Positions 9,193 through 22,429 of a stretch of 64,000 bases of DNA are shown one piece after another; the first letter of the stretch is position 1; the number at the start of each line of letters is the position of its first letter. Source of the DNA: Dipteris shenzhenensis (taxonomy: Eukaryota > Polypodiophyta > Polypodiopsida > Gleicheniales); NCBI GenBank assembly GCA_047967505.1, contig CM106540.1; one strand, 5' to 3'. The notes under the pieces are model-generated. The model was not told the origin of the DNA. It did not search any database and worked only from the letters and a program-made list of their open reading frames with translations. The translations under genes and the position numbers were made by a program.

Positions 9193-12100
9193 GTAAGCGA
9201 AGTAAATAGATATGCAAAAATGTTTATAAGTGGACGTGTAGTTGCTTGCTCATGGTTGTTGTGATTTACGGAAAAAAAGGATCAATTGGCTTCATTTTCG
9301 TGGTTCGAATTGAGTCCGATCAAACGAGTGTCCACAATTCTCCAAACCATGGCAAATGCGAAACCGTCTTCACGTTAGGAGTTTATGAAAAGCTAAGGTC
9401 GCATAGGTGTGGAGCGCTTCACATGGGTTGCTTCCATAGAATTTCGACAAAGGAAAGATATGGACCAGTATGGGCACGAATGATCATATCCCAAACAAGA
9501 AGCATTCCTTTCTTCTATATAAGTCTCATTGGATAGCTGCTGTTGCCTTTGTTTTTTCGTGTCTTCTCGTTCCGTCTCTTTCTTCCTGTCTCCAATGTTT
9601 TGTGAAGAGATCTCATGAAGCATGTCACAAGCAGACAACAATGTTTACCAAGATGATTCAAAAAGATCTGGAGACTCAATGGACACCAATAGTGGGGAAT
9701 TCGAATGAGGTCCGATGTTTTTCCAGTTTCCTTTCAAAATTCCGTTCAAAATTTTGAGTTCTTTTCCATGAGCTTACGTTTATGATGGCTCTATGGAGGA
9801 ATGATGAACATGGCAGAATCTGGGAACCTTGGCAGAGGGAAAGCATCATCGAGGTAAAAGATTTAGTGTCGCTGTCGTCAACCCCCCAACCCTCTCCTGT
9901 CTTGCAAATAAATGCGCTTTAATAGTTGCTCAAGTGCTTCTTTGCTACCTTGCAAAGTGAGACCTCGCATCGTGTGCAAAGATCCTCCAATTTCGACCAC
10001 TCCTTAAATGCAATGCTCAGCTTCTAGACTACCGAGCAGACCCCCTTTCTAATCATTCGAAATAATGCTGACTGTGCATCCTCCAAATCCTTGAGGTCCT
10101 CCTGAAATTCATCCTCACGGGATAGATAGAGCTCTTTGCATGTTCAGGCTTCCCGAACAATCCCCCACATCCCTTCGTATCTTCATATTGCTTTGGCAAA
10201 AAACAGTCTACTAGGCGGAAAGAAAGAGTGGTTTGGGGACAGAGAAGACTCGCACCCTTGTTGCCTTCCAGTCCAACGGCTGACCCCTCAAAACTGCTCT
10301 AAACTTGAGTCTCAAGTCACCACACTCTCTTCTCTCATTCACCTTAGTATTTCCACCCCTAGCTTTCTCTCCTCTCTGCTCGCGCCGATGAAGATTTCAG
10401 CTCTTTTCCCCTTGTTGCCTTCCTCTACACACTCTCTCCTCTTATTTGCTTTAATATTTCCAAACTGAAATCAACCGTACACTTTATTTTCGTCTTCATT
10501 TTTATCCACTATAGAAATTGTTGAGCAATGCAAAGTACAAAGTCGTCTATCTGAACCATGCCATGAAGAAGTTTGCTCACCCAAGACGACTTCAAGACAC
10601 GACCAACAACCCTAGCCAAGGAATGCCTCCGTAGCATGTGAAGCATCGAAATCTATGCATGCCGCCGCGAGCATATTTACTTGTGCTTTTTTTCCTATGT
10701 TCCTATCATGATTTGCTTCTATTGGTAAAGCGACTGTTTTTTAAATGTTTTTATGAATAAGCTACCCTCTTTATTGTAGACATCCTTATAGATATTGGTG
10801 TGTTAAAAAGAGGCATCGGGAGTAGAGCGGATGGACTTGAAAATTTTAATCCAATAGAAGGTAGGGTTGTACTTAAAGAACATGCATTACCAATGCATCA
10901 GGATTACTATCTCTCGCTTTGTTGTTTTTCCCAAAAAGGCATTGCCCCTTCGATGAGGGAGGCGATATGAGCTCTCGCCCAGCAAGGAGTCATCTCAACG
11001 GTGGTTGAAACTTGTGTGATTAAGACATTCGTCCCCCCACCCCGGTCAACAAAGAGTTTCCCTTTGGAACTAGCTCCATTCATAGATGGCGGCATCCAGA
11101 AGAATTCCAAAAAGACATTGAAGACCACATTCATTGCAGCTACTAAGCAAGCATGTGCCAAAGGTACGCCTCTCTTATTCCCTCACCAAACATTCTCTTA
11201 CCTAATATGTTCGAGGCATTCTTATTTTGTGTCCCCTTTCTAGTTCACCAAACTGTCCGAGATAAAGGCTGCGACCTTAGGCTCAACTACGAAATTAAGA
11301 TATATATAAGACCACCAATTCTGGAGGAGCAAGGCGACTCCAACATCACCAACGATTAGTTTGGAAGAAGTATTGGATAGCTTTGCTTTTAAAAACAGAA
11401 CTTTCTTTTTGGTACTTGTTGCCGTAGTATGCACAACGTAATGTGCCATCCAAATCTTAAAGTTATGATTCTACAATATAGTTATATTGCAAATTCATTA
11501 TGTTAGAACTCATGACTAGTTTTATGACTTAAAGTGGAGTTACTTTTAATTGCTTTGGGTTTGTTACTCATTTTGTTTTGGTTTTCACCACTGCATAGAA
11601 GGACCAATTGTGGCCCTCAAGCTAGAATCTTAATTCATCTGATTATATACTCTTTTTGAGATCCAAGCATTTGTTTCCAAGCATTTACCATGTTGTTAAT
11701 GTTCAATTTACTTTTTAGTTGCAAGTTTTTATGTTGGAAAGAATATAAACTTCTTACATGAATAGCTTTGCTATTTGGTTTGTTGCAATTTGATAACACT
11801 AGTGCCCTTTTATTTTGTGTGTAGAACATTTACAAAAAGTTCATTTGATGAAATTAGACAAACATAGTATATTTTGTTTTTTGTTTTACAAATTGAAGTC
11901 ATATTTTCTTCATGTTTGCAACTACATCCTTGCAAGAAAGAAAAGCTTTTGTACTTGTTGCAAACTTTAAAATTTGTAGATTGCAATGCTTTGATAGCCA
12001 CATCTTTTAACCTCCAAATATGTTGTGATATTTAAGCATATTTGGTTGTCCTAGTACATTATGAAGATCATACTTGAAGTTTTTACTGTGTTTTCTCTTC

Positions 12101-12300
12101 CAAGTTTAGGAAAAACAAGGGATAATGTTAAAAAACGTACATTATTTGTGAAAACAATTCGTTAATCAAAATAGGATGGGACTTTAAGAGATAGTAATCT
12201 CAAAAGCAAATTGTGTAGCCAAACACTTATCAGATACATTTAAATAATTCTCACTCAAATGATAATGGAATTTTTTAGGAAGTTCAAACATTGGGACGCA
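9193..12300. other. Intergenic, no gene recognised
   Basis: About 3 kb with many short frames on both strands (for example plus 10136-10468, minus 10907-11161 and plus 11001-11243), none with a motif I can place. 11.4-12.3 kb is AT-rich. Old transposon debris is likely, but nothing supports a specific call. Confidence 0.4.
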
Positions 12301-12436
12301 TCATGGAATTAGCCTTTGCAACAACAATGTGGAGCCCCCCAATCCAATAGAAAACCTCTTTCTTCTAAATGATGGAAGTGGCCCTAGCAAGACAGACAGA
12401 CATTCATGATGGCATCATCCTATCAATCCAAATGCT

Positions 12437-13721
12437 TTGCCAACCTTACCCATAGGTGCATCGTTTGAGTTTGTATCGCATCGCTTCGCCTTCGAAGGAA
12501 AAGTCTTGGCAAAGTACGACAATTTCAAAGCGAAAGATGTGCCATACCCCATTTACATGCACATAGATCTCATTGATTCTGCATGCTCGGAGACCATTAC
12601 ATTACATGTCCCACACACATGTTTTGATGTTTTCCAAGTTGATGAATTTTATAGAATTGAGGTTCCTAACATTAGCAAAAGAGGATCTTGTGAGGGAGGA
12701 ACATCCTCTTATTCTTTGCGCATTGACGCAACCACAATAGTTTTGAAGGGCAAACCATTCAATGGGGCTATATCCTTAGTTCCAGATATGATCATATACC
12801 ACTACGTACCTTGGGTCGCAAACCAGATGGAGAACTTGCGTCTGCCTTTTACGTCAGTCATTGACACACTTGCATTTGTGATTGTGAAATTCAACCTTGA
12901 TGGCCCTCCAACTGATCAGATCATTGTTGTCGATGGGCCCAACCCCAAGGATCGAGCTACAATCACGAGCAAACATCCAAAAAAGCTTAATTTAATGGAG
13001 ATTTCCAACAACTTTCCTTTTTTTTTAATTAATTATGCATGCGGCAGATGTCTTTCATGTCCGAAGGCAAACCCTTACTCGATTAGTGGACGAGTTCATT
13101 GATGAAGGCATTGTGATGTATGTTGCGAAGAATATTTCATACATGACGTGCAAGGGGGCATGGGTTGGGTGTATTTGATTTCACAATCTTGGGGGCAGTG
13201 CCCGAAGGGAATCTCCGTACCACTTTGCATGATGCCTTCACATGGCAAGTCTTCCAACTAGGTTATGGCAAAAAGGTACATTTGGCCTACTTATTAACAA
13301 GTTCATGCACTTGGAATCCTTGACATTGTGACAATCACCTTTGTTTTGTTTGCAAGTGCATGGTGTACTTCACTTTGTTGGCCTCAACAACCCTTTGGTT
13401 GAGTATCACAGTGAGGCTTGTGGTGGCTGCCATGTGAGCCGAGATCCTATGCGACCATATTACTATAGCTGTGATGGCATCCAAGTTGTTTCTTACTTCC
13501 CTTCTTTGAAGGGCCACGTTGTCTTGTGTGACGCTACCCAAGTTGCCGTGCAAGTATGTGGCCCACATGTAGATGAGATATTGGCCCTTCATTGCCCATT
13601 TCTAGAATTCCATAATCGGAGTATTGTCACAACGCGTTGCATGCTGCTTGAAAAGAGTCCCACCAGAGAATTTACCATCAATAGTTCAGGATTTGTGATG
13701 TCCTTTGCAAAGAATTCCTAG
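12437..13721 (+). pseudogene. RPA1-like OB-fold protein, Helitron-associated
   Basis: Single-stranded-DNA-binding protein of the replication protein A large-subunit type, often carried by plant Helitrons. The open frame at 12437-13102 (221 codons, no good ATG at its start) has the alternating strands of an OB-fold, for example FRIEVPNI-like and TIVLKGKPFNG. After a degenerate stretch, 13341-13721 reads VEYHSEACGGCHVSRDP then PYYYSCDG, FPSLKGHVVLCDATQVAV and QVCGPHVDEILAL. This resembles the Cys-rich C-terminal OB domain of RPA1. The two parts are in different frames with stops between them, so the gene is broken. Its position 1.1 kb before a Helitron Rep/helicase in the same direction supports the call. 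The RPA assignment rests on pattern recognition, not a search. Confidence 0.5.
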
Positions 13722-13730
13722 TTTGAAAAT

Positions 13731-13908
13731 AGTTCTGATGTACAACCCATTGTGTATGCCTCGCCAAGCTTTTTCTCCTCCACCTCAGTTTGTCTACCAC
13801 TGTTGTTGCACCCCACAATAGTTCTGATGTACATCCCATTTTGTACGCCTCGCCAAGCTTTCCCTTCTCAACCTCAGTCTGTCTACCACTGTTGTTGCAC
13901 CCCAGCAC
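13731..13908. repeat. 89 bp tandem duplication
   Basis: Two adjacent copies (from 13731 and from 13820) share AGTTCTGATGTACA, GCCTCGCCAAGCTTT and CTACCACTGTTGTTGCACCCC-type words. Confidence 0.85.
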
Positions 13909-14793
13909 TCAATTTTTTGCGTTTGCAAATACTCCAATCTATTTTTAAAAATATACAGAGGTTACCTGTCATCTTACTTTCTTATCTACGTTATGCTTAC
14001 ATATGGTCTTTTCATATTGGCATTCACAACAATTGCAACCCTTATGTATATCTTGCCAGCCTTAAAGCAAAAAGACATTTGTAGAATTGTTACATATCAT
14101 ACTGCTTTCGTAATTGTGCTATATTTGGATGTAATGCTTTCAAATGAACATTCATACTTCTCATTATAGTATTCAACCTCTTCTTCCTATGAGAAACGTT
14201 GGGTTCACATACACAATCTGATGTTTCCTACTTTTATTCCAAGCAATATGCCAATGTCATCTAGTATAGTCTTCATATACTTGAACAAGATTTGAACATA
14301 ATCTTTTGAAGTTCATGTTGTACATCTAACCCTCCCATTCTCTATCTTTTAGTCTCCCTATCTTTATTTCCATGTGTACTTCCCTCTTTGTTCTTTATGC
14401 TATTTGCAAGATTACACGTACATAAGATTCTAATTGCATGTGGCAAAAGCTTTCAATTGCTCTCCTTTCTCAATGGATTCAAGAATTGACTTGAGCTCCT
14501 TCAATGTCGACTAGAACAAATAATTCAACAAAAAACCGACTTGCTTACATTTTTAGTAGCTCTCTATCCTACATACACATATGATATGATGTTCACAATG
14601 CTTGTAGACAATGCTCTCAAGAACAACATCAACGATCCAACAACCAGTGCAATAGATCAACAAGGGCCACGTCTACATCCAAATGATGTAGCAAGCAAGA
14701 CTGCATTGTTTGCATTACAAAACTCCACCAATTGCCCTCCCTTGATGTTTCATAGCCTTCAAACGCTACATCAACTTCTTCATTGTACAAATT

Positions 14794-17700
14794 ATGGAAT
14801 TCACTAACTCGAACAACAAACAACCAAATTTCTTACTCGTAGATGTGTCAACGACTCCTGCCATAATCATGCCATTGGCAAGGAAGCAGTTCAAAAGAAC
14901 ATACAATGGACAAAGAGTGAGGAATCATCCCTTCAACGTCTCTTATAAGGAAATCCGCATTCCACAACAAAACAAATTGCTACTCTTTACAAATAAAGTG
15001 CACAATATTGAGGCAACATGCAATAAAATTTACAAACTAAAAGCCATGGCTCTCCATTCTAATAATGCCAATGAAGTGGAATGCTTCATATGAGGTGAAA
15101 TAAGAAACCATATCGAATGTGGCCTGATTGGAGATACATCGGCTCCAAAGCCCAATGAAGCCAACTCCTTGAAATGGAAAAGAGGGACCCAGAACCCACA
15201 GACGAAGTACCTTGCAAAAATAAATGACACACCATGCTTCACTTGCTTTACATGTGGATGTTTGACATTCATATTGAAATTGAAAAATGTGAATATCAAC
15301 AAAACATCTGTAAATTAAGACCTGAATCAAGTAACACAAGAAGCCAAACAGAAAGTGCTTGCTTGCTCACTGTGCTATAACCAAATCTGCTCAAGAAAAA
15401 AGCCCTAGTTCTCAAAGGAAAACATGTCGATGGCCACCCCCCAGAATAACACATCCAACATGAACAAAATCGAGGAGCGACTTATTTTGATAAGAATATC
15501 TTTCACACAAATAAGGCAATTAACATATGAAGGCTAGCTTGGGCTCCATGATAGCATCATAAATGTTTTTGCAGACATCGACAGAGCGCAACAAGTTCTC
15601 CCATGGTTCATAAACGACTCTGCTATAGTGATGACAGTTGCTATCAAGCGTTGCTTGCATTACAATCATAACTACATTAGTGGCTTGGTTTGGCCCACTT
15701 TGACGATGCGGGCACCACAAGAAATGCTTACGACCCCTCTGTATATTAAGAACAACGTTAAGATCAATCAACTTTGGACCGAACACATCCAATAGTTGAA
15801 TTGCAAAGAGGAAGAATTGTAACAAACATCAACAGAAAAAAAAGAGCACGGTATTGCACTCGACATCTCAACCGATATATTTGTACATGGCATTTACAAA
15901 AGCTAGCAAGTTATTGATTTTGAGAACAAGCTGATAACCATCGCCCCTTCTGAAGGATTTCATCCTCTTAGCCTTTTCAAGGATGGGCACTGTGAAGAAC
16001 TTGCATTTCCAAGTCTTTTTTATGGACACGCTCATGCTTATTGCATATCAAGTCATACAAGCTACCAGGACATAGTGAGGTGGGAGCTTTGCAACAAGGA
16101 TAGGAGATCTGCATGGTCCCTTGAGAACTTGTTCTTCAAGATAATGAAGGTGTTGGTAAGACAAGTGATGTCATATGTTTGGGTTCGTATGCACAAAGGG
16201 AATATGCAAGGACAAAGAATCAAGGCAAAAATAGTAGTACTCGATACAAACATTGAACAGTTGTTACGATCAAAAATAGGGTTTTAGGACTTCATTTGCT
16301 TGAGAACGTCGACTCATTACAAGCAACTATTGAAGTGCAACGTCTTTGCAATGATTAAACAACTTAGCCTGCCTACATTCTTCATCATGTTGTTCGCTAC
16401 CAAGAAGAGATGGGAGCCACTGCTACGGTGCTTGCAAGAAATAAACAAACATGTGAATGAAGAAAATGGTGACCAAACAACTGACAACATACAATGCATG
16501 ATCAGATCAGACTCGGTGACAACTACACAATATTATGTCCACAAATTCAGAGCCCTCAAAACATTACTGCATCAGGACAACAGTATTTTAGGAACAATAT
16601 CGAACTTCTTCTTTGTTACAGAATTCTAAAACATAGGGAGCCAACATGATCATGGGCTGCTCTGGGTAGATGAAGGAACCAACTGCAACAACGCTGATGA
16701 CAAGACCATAGAACAATTTATTAACAAATACATAACTACTGTTAATAGTGCACAACTCGAACCCGCCGTGCTCAATGATATACAAACCCATAAGCACAGA
16801 TACACATGCAAGAAAAAACATTCGCATTGTCGCTTTGGGTTCCTGAGCCACCGATGCACCATACAAAAATATTGAGACCCTTACTTGATGAAGATTCTAA
16901 CAATACATACAAAAAACAATTTGCAAAAGTTAAAGAAGCACTACAAGATAAAACATCCACCATGCTCACTTTCGATTCATTCCTTGAGAAGATCAATCTC
17001 TCTAAGCAAGTATACAAAATCATACTAAGAAGCAGCATCTCCCAACCAAAAATATTCATGAAAAGAGATCCAAAAGATATTTGTACAAATAATTTCAATC
17101 CAACATTGAGCAAACTATGGGGTGCTGACACTGACATACAATTCATTCTAAACCCTCACGGATCAGTATCATATTGCACATCATATATCACCAAAGTTGA
17201 TAAAGAGACAAACAATGCAGTCAAGAACGCAATCGTTTAGAGCTTCCAAGACAATTCAACAGTCAATGAGTGTCTCTGCAAGATCAAAAATGCAATACTA
17301 AATACTGAACACATCAGTGCGCAACAAGCAGCGTACCTATGCCTATTATTGACTCCAACAAGCACTATGAGAGAATTCATCTACATAAATATAATCACTC
17401 CCCTTGACAAAGAATTGATGCTTAAAAGATGTGCACAACTAGAGTTGCTTCATCCAAATAGCACTAACATCTTCTTTGATGACATTGTTACTAAGTATTC
17501 AAAGAGACACAAAGAATTGCATCATATTTCCTTGGCCACATTTGCAAGTGCTTACAATATAAAACAAGGATGTACTAAAAAAAGAAAAAAAGAAAGAATA
17601 ATACGTGTCAATAACTACAACAAAATAAAAGATCCTGGGAATGACTACAGGGAACTCTGCCTGCTCTACCTGCCATTCCACTCCAACGAACACACTTTGA

Positions 17701-18382
17701 ACGAAAACCTGGAAGGACATGTACAGAGAAAACAAAGAGAACAGTGACTCACTACAAGCATAGTTTCAAATAGATGCCACATACACTAGAATGACAGTGA
17801 GCAACACCAGCAACTACCTAACAATCGCAAGCGACAAAAAGCCATTGGCATCCACTAAAAAATGTAATCTTGCCAATGACATGGATTACTATTAAAAAAA
17901 TGAAAAGAGTCCACCCACTGCAACAAAGCAAACCAAATAACCTATCAAATGAGGTGTACTATGGGAACTTGAGAAAAATGAACTCCGAATAGCAACTATT
18001 TTTTGATGACATTATGTTGAAAAAAAGAACAAAACAAGAAGAACAAATATACCTGTTTATAATAGGGAATGCAGGTCCAGGGAAAACCTTCGTTGTGGTA
18101 GCAATAGAGGAGGCATTACGCCGACACGACTCACATAAAAACACAACCAATATCGAACTACCAAATGTCCTTCTTTTGGCATACACAAGAAAGGCAGCAA
18201 GAGCGATTAATGGCAGCACACTGAATGCAGTGCTCCACCTGTCATTGCTTACAAGCTCCTATGCAAGCCTCTCATCAAAAAAACTCTAAGCTTTGGCTAC
18301 CCAATACCAGGACGTTGAGGCTATTCTCATAGATGAAATATCTTTAGTCGGCATGAAAGCGTTCCTTGTAGCAGACATGTAA
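14794..18382 (+). pseudogene. Helitron Rep/PIF1-type helicase, degenerate
   Basis: Rolling-circle transposase-helicase. One frame (14794 to about 16850, with several stops) holds in order: Cys pairs CFTCFTCGC (15235) and ACSLC (15361); IAPSEGFHPLSLFKDG then CEELAFPSLF (about 15940-16030); the Helitron_like_N block LSLPTFFIMLF and KKRWEPLLRCL; and the HUH region FVTEFxNIGSQHDHGLLW, with His-Asp-His at 16645-16653. A frameshift at about 16850 splits CRFGF from PEPPMHHTKILRPL. The next frame carries SYCTSYITK (17169-17195), a Tyr-x3-Tyr pair matching the nicking tyrosines, and HISAQQAAYLCLLL. After another break, Walker A GNAGPGKTF (18065) and Walker B AILIDEISLVG (18320) identify a PIF1/RecD-type helicase, which ends soon after. 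Stops, two or more frameshifts and loss of the later helicase motifs make it inactive. Confidence 0.85.
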
Positions 18383-18412
18383 AAGCGAGAAATTAAACGT
18401 AATCATAATGAG

Positions 18413-18552
18413 CCCATGGAAGCATCCACCCATGAAATTTGTGCACTAGTCCAGACAGTCCCCATGGAAGCATCCACCTGTGAAATTTGTGTGCTAGTCC
18501 AAAAGGACCCATGGAAGCATCCACCCGTGAAATTTGTGCACTAGTCTAGACT
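18413..18552. repeat. Three tandem copies of a 47 bp unit
   Basis: CCCATGGAAGCATCCACC followed by TGAAATTTGTG and CTAGTC starts at 18413, 18461 and 18508. Spacing is 47-48 bp. It directly follows the truncated Helitron helicase. Confidence 0.9.
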
Positions 18553-18785
18553 CCATTGGAGATCAACATCCACTCCAAGGGATGGGTCCCTAGCTACCAA
18601 ATCTGAGAGTTTTCGTCTCCATGCATTCAATGGGCGGGTTCATTGTCACTGTTCGGTGAAGGGAACCACATTTGCAGTCTCAATTGATAAAAGTAAATAC
18701 ATCATATGATTATATAGCCACCTATAAGGTAGACAATCCATGTTGAAGTAGAATTCTCAATTTTTATGAAATAAGGTAACAGAAA

Positions 18786-20000
18786 CTAGTATCTGTGTGT
18801 GAGAACTATCAACAAAATTTGAGGGGAGCTTTTTATGTCAAAATACAATGTCGTTTCTTTGTCACCAAATAATCTGAATAACTGCAGCTCAAAAAAAAGG
18901 CCAAATGTCATATTGGGGTTCAAACAATGAGGAACGGTCTCCCAACAAAGCAATTTTCCACATTGGTGGGATGAAAATTTGTGCCTGTGTGAACTAGCTG
19001 ATGAGGCTATGCCAAAGTGATCGGGCAGCTCCAATACAAATGGAAATGATTCTCCATACTGCACAACAAAAATAACAAACTCAAAATATGTGTTTCCAGT
19101 TGTTGAGGTGATCCTTTTGGTAGGAAATTTGCAGACCAAAGTCCTCCATAGGGTAAATTTTAACTTCTGGGATAATCTAGTCATCAAAACTCTACGGCTC
19201 CATAGCACCAATAGATCAAGGGGGGCACAAAACCCATGTCGTGTGGCATAAGATCAGTCATCTTGAGGTGAGTACTTGCCTTTTTGCGATCTATTACCCA
19301 ACCTTTGAAATCCACAAGCCAACAAAGTGTAGGAGTTGTAGGCCACCACTCTTTTAGTCGATTAAAAAATAGCATGTATGAACTAGGATTCGTGCAGTGA
19401 AAGATGATAATGAGCATTCAGATTGGAAATGGATTCCCAATTTGATGTCATACAATACTAAAGCTCAAGCCATCAAGAGATGTAACCCCTAGCATTCATC
19501 TTACGTGATAGCTTTGGACTAATCTACACTAGTGCGACATGATTGACAAAAGGATCTTGATCGATCAAATGTAGCATCCCAATGAAGCATCTTGATCAAT
19601 TCTCCTCACACCTCACTAAGGATAGCCTGAGAGGGATTTTTTCCATACGTCAATTAGCTTTATGGCAAAGCTAAAGCCATGCATTTTAGTTGGAAGGGGG
19701 AACGGTAGGAGTTCTTGCCCCATGAAGCACAACTCTGCTTGAATCTCAACACTCCATGGTGCAATATAAGAAAACAAATGATCACTGCCCACGGTTGGTG
19801 AGTGTGCAATTTTAATAGCCATTTACTATAGAGGTGGTCACATTTGAACTTCAAGGACTCCATGCCCAGCCCGCTAGAAGATTTTGGCGTAGATACATAC
19901 TCCCATAGAAAAGCATGCCATTTTCAGTGAAATACAAAGTCTTTCACCACCTTATTGATCAAAGATAGACTCTGTAGACTATGCAAAAGGGAGAGCCATG
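18786..20000 (-). mobile_element. LINE ORF2 3' remnant
   Basis: Minus-strand fragments fit a decayed plant LINE. From upstream to downstream: MESLKFKCDHLYSKWLLKLH with HQPWAVI (19790-19863), like the LINE segment that places a Lys-Trp pair after the reverse transcriptase; DFKGWVIDRKKASTHLK at about 19290; then LSQKLKFTLWRTLVCKFPTKR and CYFCCAVWRI with a following ARSLW (19000-19180), which match the LW and Cys-x2-Cys pattern of zf-RVT. Frames change repeatedly. No endonuclease region seen. Confidence 0.45.
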
Positions 20001-20355
20001 GAAACATACACTAATGAAGGTTGGAGCATGTGTTTTAAGTACTATGACATGACCTAGCAAAGAAATTGGCTTGTCACCCCACTTGTGAAAGAAGAAAATG
20101 TTTGTAGTCTATGACCCTCTACAACCACTTGGAGCTGACACTCGTGGTGGATAGAGGCAATGAGGCTCACCATGGGGCCTTAATCATGCAACCACTCCAG
20201 TTTTCTACGCACGTTGATTTAGAACTGGAGCAATCCATGCATGTTGTATTTTATGAGGCCTTCTTGGCCCTCCAAATCTTCAACAAAAGGCCTTGAAAAT
20301 TTTTGGGCTTCAAAATAAGGCCGCCATGTTTTACAAAAACTAAAATTTACATATA

Positions 20356-20387
<32 letters not shown>

Positions 20388-21030
20388 TGCCCATATTAGA
20401 AGGTAATAGAAGGCCATACTAAAATTTGGCTTTTCATTGAAAGTGAGGATAGACCTTCAATTTCCAATCTGATGAATCCCTGCTCTTCCAAGGCATGGGG
20501 ACTAGTTTTTAGCCCCCAAAAAAGACCAAAATGCTAAATGTGGCTAATTGTAGGGGCAACCTGCTCGTAGGGTACATTGTAAAGGCAATCCATACCAAAA
20601 CTAACAAAGTGAAACACAAATTTCAAGTAGACACAATCAAACCAATAAATCGTTCAAGTTGTCATCACGCTAAGATATAAAAAAGTTGACTTGAATAGAG
20701 CCTCTATCAAACTTTTAAAGTTTCCCAACCTCCCATATTTATAAAAGACACCCACATCCCACACTCCACTACACAAATATATGGCTGCCAAGTAGCTAAT
20801 GTTGATGAAAAGTCCACTCAACCTTTTGTGAGAGTTGATCTCCACTTCAAGTTCAGAGAGAATTGTGACATCAAGCTCACCTTTTTTATAACCCCCTCCA
20901 TAAGACCACATAAACTTTGATAAACGAGGCATGACCAATAGTGGCAGGCATCTTAGATAGACACTCCACATAGAGGGCTACGGTGGGCACCTGATGGTGC
21001 ATGATGCTTGTGTGGTGCACAATGACCGAG
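20001..21030. other. Non-coding, contains an (AT)n tract
   Basis: (AT)n microsatellite at 20360-20387. The minus frame 20654-20971 (105 codons) and plus frame 20111-20296 have no recognisable motif. Confidence 0.5.
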
Positions 21031-21034
21031 GCAT

Positions 21035-21470
21035 TTTCGAGGGGGAGGAGGGGGGAGGAGGAGGAGGAGGAGGAGGGTGGGGGGTTTTAGAAAGAGACAG
21101 TAGAGATAGGGTTAGAGAAGGACATAGTGAGAGTGGACATGTAGGATAGAGAGGGTAAGGGATGGAAAAGGGGTGGTAGAGAGAGAAAAGGGGGTGGGAA
21201 TGGACGAAGCATGGGGGAGCGAGGATGGGAGGGGGAAAGTGGGTGAGGAGAGAGGAAGGGAAGGATGGTGGTGGAGAGGGGAAGGGAGCGTAGAGAGAGG
21301 TAGAGAGCTCCCTCTCCACCTAAAGGTAAGAATTTCTCTCATCTACCTCTATTTCAAGTTTTTGTTGTTTCTTTTTCTTTCCTTCTCCCTCTCCTCTAGT
21401 TTCTCTCCCTTTGTCTTATGTTTCTCTCCTCCTTTCCTTTTCTTTCTCTCAAGGAAATAATAATACATGA
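21035..21470. repeat. Polypurine tract followed by polypyrimidine tract
   Basis: 21035-21312 is almost pure G/A on the plus strand, with a (GGA)n core at 21040-21075. From about 21340 to 21450 the strand is T/C-rich (TTTCTTTTTCTTTCCTTCTC-type). The open frames here are low-complexity shadows. Confidence 0.85.
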
Positions 21471-21539
21471 AAACATTAACCCTCATACATTTGGCCTATC
21501 TTCCCCTCAAAGGCAACCACATATGCAAAACTTTACACA

Positions 21540-22420
21540 TTGAAAAAAAATTCGCTTTGCTAACCCTACAACCCTTCCAAATATCCTTGAGATGGGCTTC
21601 CCACTAGCCAAGGCTCCCTCTTAGATTCCTCTTAGCATTTAAAGATGCTACCAACAATTGCCTCTCCATAAAACTTTTGTAGACCAACCTTGAAGATAAC
21701 TTTCTCAAGCTTGTCTTCCCAATACCCCATTGATTCACTCACCAATTTGACAATACCACACAATTGGAAGGCCAATTGTCTGGGATCCACATTCTCACCA
21801 AGGCAATTAGAGCTACCTCTCTATCATTAAGCATAAATTGTCATGAACATCTATTGGAGACTTCCAAGTGGCCAACCTCACCTCCCAAAGCTACAACTTA
21901 AGAACACACTCCTTCCCAACACAAAGTCCTGAGGTAGGTCTAAAGAATGCATTTGGTTTATTTTCTATAGTGACTTCCCAACCCCACCATATATTGTCAC
22001 AAAGACTGGCATCCCCATGCAAACCTGATTGCCCTTTCTAAGAAATCAAATGACCTTGATCTTTCCAAGCCTCCAAAAGCTCTGAGATTAAACCTACAAC
22101 CTAAATTGGAAACCATGAACACACTTTGTCGACCAGGAGAGACCCTTCCAAGTCCCCACTCCTCTAGCTTACCATTCTCCACAAAGCACTCAACAATTTC
22201 CAAGCAAGGGGCATTACACTTAGACAAAGTGGCCATTTGCATAAAAGGGATCAATTCCTTAGACCTACATATTAAATTCCAAGCCCACCTCTTAGCTTAG
22301 GCAACTTAAGTAATGCATATGATGCCTTCCCCCCTCTTCAACCCATAAGAAAGCATGCAAAAGCCTCTCAATCTCCATCAGCATTGGAACTTGAGTTGGT
22401 AGCCATCAAACCAAATATGG
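21540..22420 (-). mobile_element. LINE ORF2 remnant (post-RT region)
   Basis: On the minus strand the upstream end reads MLMEIERLLHAFLWVEEGGK then LLKLPKLRGGLGI (22281-22400). This is the LINE block with FLW followed 20-30 residues later by P-x3-GGLGI. LLCKWPLCL follows. The frame at 21997-22254 continues with heavy decay and stops. A separate copy from the 18.8-20.0 kb remnant. Confidence 0.6.
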
Positions 22421-22429
22421 CTACTCCAA

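Larger units (their letters stand above)
12437..18382 (+). mobile_element. Helitron, degenerate copy
   Basis: The minimum extent is set by the RPA-like and Rep/helicase remnants, both on the plus strand. I could not fix the termini (5' TC and 3' hairpin plus CTRR), so the true ends may lie outside these positions. The helicase breaks off at 18382 and is followed by 47 bp repeats at 18413, suggesting a 3' truncation or insertion. Confidence 0.7.

Noticed and set aside
16588-17146. Minus-strand frames of 92 and 124 codons
   Set aside because: They lie opposite the Helitron Rep motifs, which have clear family signatures on the plus strand.
12300-18600. Helitron terminal sequences (5' TC, 3' hairpin with CTRR)
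   Set aside because: Several short matches exist by chance; none is convincing without other copies to compare.
20654-20971. 105-codon minus frame as a possible gene or LINE part
   Set aside because: No motif could be matched; left as non-coding.
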